The notes beneath the pieces were generated by a model. The model did no database searches. It was not told the origin of the DNA and worked only from the letters and a program-made list of their open reading frames with translations. Both the position numbers and the translations under genes were made by a program. 48,255 nt of DNA from an uncultured Lachnospiraceae bacterium (GTDB lineage Bacteria; Bacillota; Clostridia; Lachnospirales; Lachnospiraceae): NCBI GenBank assembly GCA_900317755.1, contig ONHZ01000028.1, positions 1 to 48,255 on the forward strand, given 5' to 3'. The number at the start of each line of letters is the position of its first letter. The stretch's first letter is position 1. Shown here in pieces: positions 42,958-48,255 of the stretch.

Positions 42958-43785
42958 ATGGAGCCAGAGAATATTAACCATTTTTCCCAAAAAACAGATA
43001 ACGAAATACAAGCTTCGATTGAAGATTTCAAAAAAACTTCAATAAAGCAGCAGAAAAAAGAAGCAAAAAATAAAGCAGAAAGGCACGGAGTGATTCGTGC
43101 CATTTTGCGTTTTATTATTCTTCTTGCGCTGCTTCTCGCACTTACCTATATGGCTTTTGTTTCTGCTGAGCGGCGTACGCCGATCAATCTCAGAAATCAC
43201 AAAAACGAGACTGTCGTGCGGATTGACGGTGACAATCTGACTGTAAAAGAAATGGCCTTTTACATCATGTATGAGGAATGTCTAGTTGAGAATGAGGCAG
43301 AAATTTATAATTCTAAGAGCACAAAGGATTTCTGGAATATTCACACGAATGGTTATTTTATGAGTGCGCAGGCAAAAAAGGCAGCGCTTGGGATGGCGGT
43401 GCACGACCGGATTTTCTATGAACTGGCGTTGAAAAATAATATCGTGCTGACTGAAGCGGAAGAGGAAGAGCTCCGGAATTCACAGAATGATTTCTGGGAT
43501 GATCTCTATCCTTCGCAGAAGGAAAACATGCTGGCGGATTCTGAAGATATCGACCGAACGATGTATGAAATTGCGCTTGCGCAGAAATACCAGCTGTCTC
43601 TGGCAAAAAAAAAGGGTTTCACATATCACAGCCTCGACTGGAACGGCTACGATTATGAGCAGCTTGAAAAAAATGAGCACGAAGTGAAGGTGAATAAATC
43701 CTTCTGGCACAGCGTCGTATTTGGTGAGATTACTATTCATCACGATACGGTGAATTATATTAATGGACAGGATGATAATAATTAA
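42958..43785 (+). CDS. single-pass membrane protein, SurA_N-like, unknown function
   Basis: Not firmly recognised. The 275-residue protein has a charged cytosolic N-terminus (about 1-48, rich in Lys and Gln), one membrane helix (about 49-69; LRFIILLALLLALTYMAFV) and a helical outside domain. The segment IDGDNLTVKEMAFYIMYEE, then a helical stretch and DRIFYELALKNNIVLTEAEE, resemble the N-terminal chaperone domain of SurA/PrsA foldases, but no parvulin domain follows. The start is 1 nt after the stop of the NlpC/P60 gene, so the two are translationally coupled. A role in folding or holding the hydrolase at the membrane is an inference from this coupling. A 6-bp hairpin (ATTCAG/CTGAAT, 43793-43816) after the stop may be a weak terminator. 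Confidence 0.6.
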   Translation: MEPENINHFSQKTDNEIQASIEDFKKTSIKQQKKEAKNKAERHGVIRAILRFIILLALLLALTYMAFVSAERRTPINLRNHKNETVVRIDGDNLTVKEMAFYIMYEECLVENEAEIYNSKSTKDFWNIHTNGYFMSAQAKKAALGMAVHDRIFYELALKNNIVLTEAEEEELRNSQNDFWDDLYPSQKENMLADSEDIDRTMYEIALAQKYQLSLAKKKGFTYHSLDWNGYDYEQLEKNEHEVKVNKSFWHSVVFGEITIHHDTVNYINGQDDNN

Positions 43786-43842
43786 TGTACATATTCAGGC
43801 GATACTTCGGCTGAATCAGCATATATATTTTTGATATTTGAT

Positions 43843-43871
43843 TTGACATAATACCCGGTTTGATTTATCAT
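43843..43871 (+). promoter_or_regulatory. promoter of map
   Basis: TTGACA, 17 nt and TATCAT; predicted start near 43878, about 49 nt before the map start codon. Confidence 0.75.
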
Positions 43872-43926
43872 TCCGTCGGTGTTAGAAATATCTTACATAT
43901 TATATTGGAATAGTTAGAAGGAAAAA

Positions 43927-44796
43927 ATGAAAATCGGAAGAAACGATCCGTGCTGGTGCGGATCAGGAAAGAAGTACAAGAACTGCCACGAAGCGTTTGA
44001 CAGGAAGATACAGAGTGAGGAACTTGCAGGCCACAAGGTTCCGGATCACAACATGATAAAGACTCCGGCGCAGGTAGAAAAAATAAAGGAAAGCGCAAAA
44101 ATAAATATTGCCTGCCTCGATGAAGTAGGAAAGCAGATTCATGTCGGGATGACGACCCAGGAAATCGATGACATCGTAAATGAAGTCACAAGGAGCATGG
44201 GCGGGATTCCTGCACCGTTAAATTATGAAGGCTTCCCGAAGAGTGTCTGCACTTCTGTAAATGACCAGGTATGCCACGGCATCCCTTCAAAGGATGTAGT
44301 TCTTCAGGACGGCGACATTGTAAATGTAGACTGCTCGACTATCCTTGACGGATATTATTCTGATTCCTCAAGAATGTATCTGATTGGCGATGTTTCTCCT
44401 GAAAAGAAGAAGCTTGTCGAAGTCACGAAAGAGTGCTGCGACAGAGGACTTGCTGCCGTAAAGCCCTGGGGCTATCTTGGTGATATGGCATATGAAGTTC
44501 ATACCTGGGCAGAGGCAAATGGCTATTCTGTAGTCCGTGAAATCGGTGGACATGGTGTAGGAATCCAGTTCCACGAGGAGCCGTGGGTTGGTTATTTCGG
44601 AAACAAGGGCGAGGACATGCTCTTGGTTCCTGGCATGATGTTTACTATTGAACCTATGATCAATGCCGGCACAGCCCAGATCTATACGGACAAGGTGAAC
44701 AATTGGGAAGTATATACGCTTGACGGCGAGCCATCGGCTCAGTGGGAGTACCAGATTCTCGTGACTGAGGACGGGGCTGAAGTCATCAGCTACTAA
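43927..44796 (+). CDS. map: methionine aminopeptidase type I with N-terminal SEC-C zinc motif
   Basis: Removes the initiator methionine from new proteins. The 289 residues start with a SEC-C motif (GRNDPCWCGSGKKYKNCHE; Cys9, Cys11, Cys20, His21), as at the C-terminus of SecA, probably a ribosome- or protein-binding zinc clip. The pita-bread catalytic domain follows (about 44-289). The five metal ligands are in sight: Asp in VNVDCST, Asp in YYSDSSR, His in IGGHGVGIQFHEEP, Glu in FTIEPMI and Glu in QWEYQI. SEC-C-tagged MetAPs are known in Clostridia, so this is an established fusion. AGAAGGA precedes the ATG. The gene has its own promoter. Confidence 0.95.
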   Translation: MKIGRNDPCWCGSGKKYKNCHEAFDRKIQSEELAGHKVPDHNMIKTPAQVEKIKESAKINIACLDEVGKQIHVGMTTQEIDDIVNEVTRSMGGIPAPLNYEGFPKSVCTSVNDQVCHGIPSKDVVLQDGDIVNVDCSTILDGYYSDSSRMYLIGDVSPEKKKLVEVTKECCDRGLAAVKPWGYLGDMAYEVHTWAEANGYSVVREIGGHGVGIQFHEEPWVGYFGNKGEDMLLVPGMMFTIEPMINAGTAQIYTDKVNNWEVYTLDGEPSAQWEYQILVTEDGAEVISY

Positions 44797-44851
44797 AATT
44801 TCCGAGCTGTTGTGCTGATTCAGGTTTTCAGCGGCAAAGCATGATATTAAT

Positions 44852-45988
44852 ATGAGAAAAATACTGATATTCTGTACAAGATCTCTCTGCTACTTCTCCG
44901 GTGAATTTTTTGCCAGGGAATTAGCAGAGATTTTTCAAAATAAGGGAGATCATGTCGAGACCGTGCTTCTGCCGGATGAGCCTGGCAGCACGGCATCTTC
45001 GAGAGACCTGTCCCAGTTTGGAATCCTTGAAACATATATTGGAAAGAAATATGACGCTGTTATCGATTTTAACTCGTTTCTCCCATATCTTTCTGACGAT
45101 GACGGGACGCCGATTTTAGATGAAATTGATGCGCCATTCTATAATTATCTGCTTGATCATCCGCTTTATCATCATCCGGGATTATCCTATAAGCTAAAGA
45201 ATTACAATGTCATCTGCATTGACAAAAGGCATGCTGAATATGTGCGAAAATATTATCCTCATATAAAAAAGATTTTGTATCAGCCGCTGCCGGGAGCGAA
45301 ATACGTTGGTAACATGAATCCGTCAGACCGCCTTTTCTTCAGTGGCACGTTTATGCCGGAAAATGAACTGCTCCTTGAATTAAAAAGAAGACCAGATGCG
45401 ATTCAAAAAATGGTGTTAGAGCTTGCGAAACTTTGGAATCCTGAAAAGCAGACAATAGAGGATTCCGTAATAGAATATCTTGATTGTCTGTCATCATTTG
45501 ATAGAGATCATATCTTCCTGTCGATAGGTGAGAAAAATTTTCCTCTATTAATGAATCATTTATACTCGCTCGACAGAATTGTCCGGTATAGAATGCGTAA
45601 AAAAGTAATCTCTACTTTGGCAGAGGCCGGAATCGAGCTTGACATCCAGGGTGAGGGCTGGGATAAATGTTATATTTCCACAAAGGACAGGCCTTCTGAG
45701 TCACAGGATGGGAAGGAAATAAGCGTGCTTTCCCTGCCGAACGTGCATTACATTCCTCCGGCGCCAATGGAAGCATCAATAGAAGAAATCGCGCGGCATA
45801 AATATATATTGGATATCAATCCTTTATTTTTTGAAGGAGTTCACGACAGGGTGTCGACTGCTTTTGTGAATGGCTGTACGGTTTATTCTAATATGAACCC
45901 TGATACCGTGCCTGAAGAATGCATGGGTCAGTTTCACCATTATTCAGCTTATGAACCGGATTTTCTGATTGCATGCATAGAAAATTGA
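44852..45988 (+). CDS. glycosyltransferase-like protein (CgeB / GT-B type), unknown substrate
   Basis: The 378-residue protein looks like a two-domain GT-B glycosyltransferase. The N-terminal half (KILIFCTRSLCYFSGEFFAR) holds one Rossmann-like fold. The C-terminal half has LFFSGTFMPE, GIELDIQGEGW, SLPNVHYIPP and LDINPLFFEGVHDRVSTAF, the last followed by NGCTVYSN, like the donor-sugar site of spore-maturation CgeB-type or Glyco_trans_1_2 proteins. No signal peptide or membrane helix is present, so it would act in the cytosol. The ribosome site is weak. It follows map after 55 nt and has no pathway partners nearby, so substrate and product cannot be named. The 209-nt gap after it contains the greA promoter. 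Confidence 0.6.
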   Translation: MRKILIFCTRSLCYFSGEFFARELAEIFQNKGDHVETVLLPDEPGSTASSRDLSQFGILETYIGKKYDAVIDFNSFLPYLSDDDGTPILDEIDAPFYNYLLDHPLYHHPGLSYKLKNYNVICIDKRHAEYVRKYYPHIKKILYQPLPGAKYVGNMNPSDRLFFSGTFMPENELLLELKRRPDAIQKMVLELAKLWNPEKQTIEDSVIEYLDCLSSFDRDHIFLSIGEKNFPLLMNHLYSLDRIVRYRMRKKVISTLAEAGIELDIQGEGWDKCYISTKDRPSESQDGKEISVLSLPNVHYIPPAPMEASIEEIARHKYILDINPLFFEGVHDRVSTAFVNGCTVYSNMNPDTVPEECMGQFHHYSAYEPDFLIACIEN

Positions 45989-46056
45989 TGCGTAACAGAT
46001 CTTTGTGAATGAATCTGCATTAGAATGTCAGGGAAAAAGTGTCTGAAAATGCATTG

Positions 46057-46085
46057 TTGACACGGATTTTATTTAAGTTTATAAT
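46057..46085 (+). promoter_or_regulatory. perfect consensus promoter of greA-lysS
   Basis: TTGACA, exactly 17 nt and TATAAT. The start near 46092 leaves a leader of about 105 nt that opens with the hairpin ATGCGT/ACGCAT (46094-46112), followed by GCGG/CCGC at 46146-46158. Confidence 0.88.
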
Positions 46086-46197
46086 ATATCGACATGCGTG
46101 CAGATAACGCATATTTACTGCGAATACGAGACTAATTTGGAACATGCGGAAATACCGCTTCTTATGATTATTTTTGAATACCAGAAAGGGGTTTGTC

Positions 46198-46695
46198 ATG
46201 GCAGACGTTATGGATGACGAAGAGGAAAACCTTATTACCGCTGAGGGCCTGCAGGCACTTAAGGACGAGCTTGATTATTTGACAAATGAAAAGATGCATG
46301 ACATTGCAGCAACACTGAAGGAGGCTCGTGCACAGGGCGATCTTTCAGAGAATGCTGAATATGATGCTGCAAAGGATCTTCAGGCTCAGACCGCTGCAAG
46401 AATCGAAGAGATAAAAGAACAGTTAAAGCACGTCAAGGTTGTTGAAGCTGAAGACATCAAAAAGGGCAGGGTTTCTATTGGCTCAACAGTCACAGTCAAA
46501 GATATCGAGCTCGATGAAGAAATGACCTTTACAATAAAGGGTGCTACAGAGGCTGATTCATTAAACGGAGTTATTTCAAATGATTCTCCAGTCGGCAAGG
46601 CACTGATCGGTGCAAAGAAGGGCGAGACGGTTACGGTTTCTGCTCCAGATGGTGACATCGAGTACAAGGTTATTTCTATTTCAAACAAGAAATAA
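46198..46695 (+). CDS. greA: transcription elongation factor GreA
   Basis: GreA makes backtracked RNA polymerase cut its transcript and resume. The start is the ATG at 46198, 6 nt after AAAGGGG; a TTG at 46174 lies before that site. The 165 residues include an acidic N-terminal extension (MADVMDDEEEN), the coiled-coil domain (about 10-82; GLQALKDELDYLTNEKM, ARAQGDLSENAEYDAAKD with the acidic tip) and the FKBP-like C-terminal domain (about 90-165; SIGSTVTVKD, ISNDSPVGKALIGAKKG). Length is close to the usual 157. It is followed by lysS, a common pairing in Clostridia. Between them is a terminator-like hairpin with an alternative pairing. Confidence 0.96.
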   Translation: MADVMDDEEENLITAEGLQALKDELDYLTNEKMHDIAATLKEARAQGDLSENAEYDAAKDLQAQTAARIEEIKEQLKHVKVVEAEDIKKGRVSIGSTVTVKDIELDEEMTFTIKGATEADSLNGVISNDSPVGKALIGAKKGETVTVSAPDGDIEYKVISISNKK

Positions 46696-46753
46696 TCCGC
46701 ACGGAAAATATTATGTAATTTATGCGGAGATTATTTCTCCGCTTCTTTTGTTT
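46696..46753 (+). terminator. terminator/attenuator-like hairpin between greA and lysS
   Basis: GCGGAGA (46724-46730) pairs with TCTCCGC (46736-46742), loop TTATT, followed by TTCTTTTGTTT. TCCGCA (46696-46701), right after the greA stop, can instead pair with TGCGGA (46723-46728), which would break the first hairpin. Confidence 0.6.
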
Positions 46754-46771
46754 GTACGAAAGGACAATAAA

Positions 46772-48255
46772 ATGGCAGCAGGAAATCAGAATGAGAATAC
46801 ATCATCGCAGGATATAAATAAGCTTGAGGGCGTCAGACGTGACAAGCTGAAGGCGCTTCAGGATGCAGGAAAAGATCCTTTTAAGATCACGAAATTTGAT
46901 GTGACAAATCACACGACGGACATCAAGGATGATTTTGAGAGCTTTGAAGGAAAGACAGTTTCCCTTGCAGGCAGGATGATGTTCAAGCGTGTCATGGGCA
47001 AGGCTTCCTTTATGAACATTCGTGACAGGAAGGGCGATATTCAGGTCTATGTCACAAGGGATGATCTTGGTGAAGAGACCTACGCTGATTTCAAGCATTC
47101 TGATACAGGTGATATTTTCGGTGTTACTGGATTCGTATTCAAGACAAAGACGGGCGAGGTTTCCGTTCATGCAAAGGAACTCACGCTTCTTTCAAAGAGC
47201 CTTTCCCCGCTCCCTGAGAAATTCCACGGCATCCAGGACACGGATACAAGATACCGCCAGAGATATGTTGACCTTACGATGAATATGGAAGTAAGGGATA
47301 CATTTGAAAAGAGATCAAAGGTCATTCGTGCGATTAGGAATTATCTTGACACACAGGACTTCATGGAAGTCGAGACACCTATGCTTGTCCACAATGCAGG
47401 CGGTGCTGCAGCAAGACCTTTTATGACACATTTTAATGCACTTGATGAAGACCTGAAGATGAGGATTTCTCTTGAATTATACTTAAAGAGACTCATCGTC
47501 GGCGGGCTTGAAAGAGTATATGAAATCGGCCGTGTATTCAGAAATGAAGGCCTTGACACAAGACACAATCCTGAGTTTACACTCATGGAATTATATCAGG
47601 CATATACGGATTACAATGGCATGATGGAACTTACCGAGAACCTTTACCGTTATGTCGCAAAGGAAGTCACAGGCTCTGAGATTCTTACATACGGCGATAA
47701 TGTCATGGATCTTTCAAAGCCTTTTGCAAAGATGACAATGGCTGAGGCTGTAAAGAAGTACTCAGGGGTTGACTGGAATGAGGTTCCGGATCTTGAGACG
47801 GCAAGAAAGCTTGCGGATGAGCATCATGTAGAATACCAGCCATTCCATAAGAAGGGCGATATCCTGAATGCTTTCTTTGAGGCATTCGTAGAAGACAAGC
47901 TCATCCAGCCTACCTTCATTACGAATCATCCTGTCGAGATCAGCCCGCTTACAAAGCGCTGCCCTGACAATCCGGACTATGTTGAGAGATTCGAATTCTT
48001 CATCAACGGCTGGGAAATGGCGAATGCATATTCAGAGCTGAATGACCCGATCGACCAGAGAGCAAGATTTGCAGCACAGGATGCCCTTTCAGAAGCTGGT
48101 GATGAGGAAGCTGAGCACACAGATGAGGATTTCCTCCATGCACTTGAAATCGGTATGCCTCCTACAGGCGGCATCGGCTACGGCATTGACCGTATGGTCA
48201 TGATCATGACAAACAGCCCAGCCATCAGGGATGTACTTTTGTTCCCGACGATGAA
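46772..48255 (+). CDS. lysS: lysyl-tRNA synthetase, class II (3' end outside window)
   Basis: Charges tRNA-Lys. The ATG at 46772 follows GAAAGGA; 494 residues are visible and the gene runs off the window with only a few residues missing, to judge from the position of motif 3. The order is: anticodon-binding OB fold (about 60-165; VSLAGRMMFKRVMGKASFMNI), then the class II catalytic core with motif 1 (DFMEVETPML), RISLELYLKRLIVGG, motif 2 (YEIGRVFRNEGLDTRHNPEF), TNHPVEISPLTK, FELFINGWE-like FEFFINGWEMANAYSELNDP and motif 3 (GIGYGIDRMVM). All are intact. Probably cotranscribed with greA when the hairpin between them is read through. Confidence 0.95.
   Translation, partial: MAAGNQNENTSSQDINKLEGVRRDKLKALQDAGKDPFKITKFDVTNHTTDIKDDFESFEGKTVSLAGRMMFKRVMGKASFMNIRDRKGDIQVYVTRDDLGEETYADFKHSDTGDIFGVTGFVFKTKTGEVSVHAKELTLLSKSLSPLPEKFHGIQDTDTRYRQRYVDLTMNMEVRDTFEKRSKVIRAIRNYLDTQDFMEVETPMLVHNAGGAAARPFMTHFNALDEDLKMRISLELYLKRLIVGGLERVYEIGRVFRNEGLDTRHNPEFTLMELYQAYTDYNGMMELTENLYRYVAKEVTGSEILTYGDNVMDLSKPFAKMTMAEAVKKYSGVDWNEVPDLETARKLADEHHVEYQPFHKKGDILNAFFEAFVEDKLIQPTFITNHPVEISPLTKRCPDNPDYVERFEFFINGWEMANAYSELNDPIDQRARFAAQDALSEAGDEEAEHTDEDFLHALEIGMPPTGGIGYGIDRMVMIMTNSPAIRDVLLFPTM

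Noticed and set aside
43927-44796. SEC-C motif fused to methionine aminopeptidase as a novelty
   Set aside because: This arrangement is already known in clostridial MetAPs.
1-48255. CRISPR arrays, rRNA genes, insertion sequences
   Set aside because: No regularly spaced direct repeats, rRNA signatures or transposase genes were found on either strand.

Overview
The window reads as chromosomal DNA of a Gram-positive anaerobe of the class Clostridia, most likely family Lachnospiraceae; the genus is not resolved. The evidence is gene content: spoVG-pth-mfd order, DnaD plus a DnaC/DnaI-type helicase loader, paired GlgC/GlgD, a group-B-like monomeric [FeFe] hydrogenase, a methionine aminopeptidase with an N-terminal SEC-C zinc motif, a Veg protein, a class B-type sortase and an LTA-synthase-like enzyme. 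Shine-Dalgarno sites are strong and many promoters match the sigma-A consensus.

Layout. (1) 1-15 kb, cell surface: the 3' part of a giant repeat protein, a sortase, a sortase substrate with a PKTAD sorting signal and, after a bidirectional terminator, a membrane-anchored propeller-like protein with a degenerate C39-like domain, divergent from an LTA-synthase-like enzyme. (2) 15-20 kb, minus strand: murC, then dnaD-dnaC-prs. (3) 20-30 kb, plus strand: glgC-glgD (glycogen), spoVG, pth-mfd, a PrsA-like lipoprotein and murA. (4) 30-36 kb: an HD-GYP phosphodiesterase (minus), metK behind a SAM-I riboswitch, a sodium:neurotransmitter-symporter-family transporter and two small-domain membrane proteins. 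(5) 36-38 kb: hydrogenase and tRNA-Pro(AGG). (6) 38.1-41.1 kb: an AT-rich accessory patch with a broken AlbA_2/Schlafen-type gene and an AbiE-like toxin-antitoxin pair whose toxin ORF runs in frame into the C-terminal end of a membrane acyltransferase. (7) 41.3-48.3 kb: veg, an NlpC/P60 hydrolase with its membrane partner, map, a glycosyltransferase-like gene, greA and lysS (cut by the window end).

The most notable items are the AbiEii-acyltransferase chimera with a perfect 18-bp inverted repeat over its operon promoter, a candidate structured RNA in the murC leader, two abutting DnaA-box-like 9-mers before dnaD, a SAM-I riboswitch with almost no room for a separate expression platform, an A34 tRNA-Pro, and a C39-like domain that has lost its histidine. 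No CRISPR array, rRNA, intact prophage or insertion sequence was seen. Nothing here can be called a new system from sequence alone; the findings are graded accordingly.
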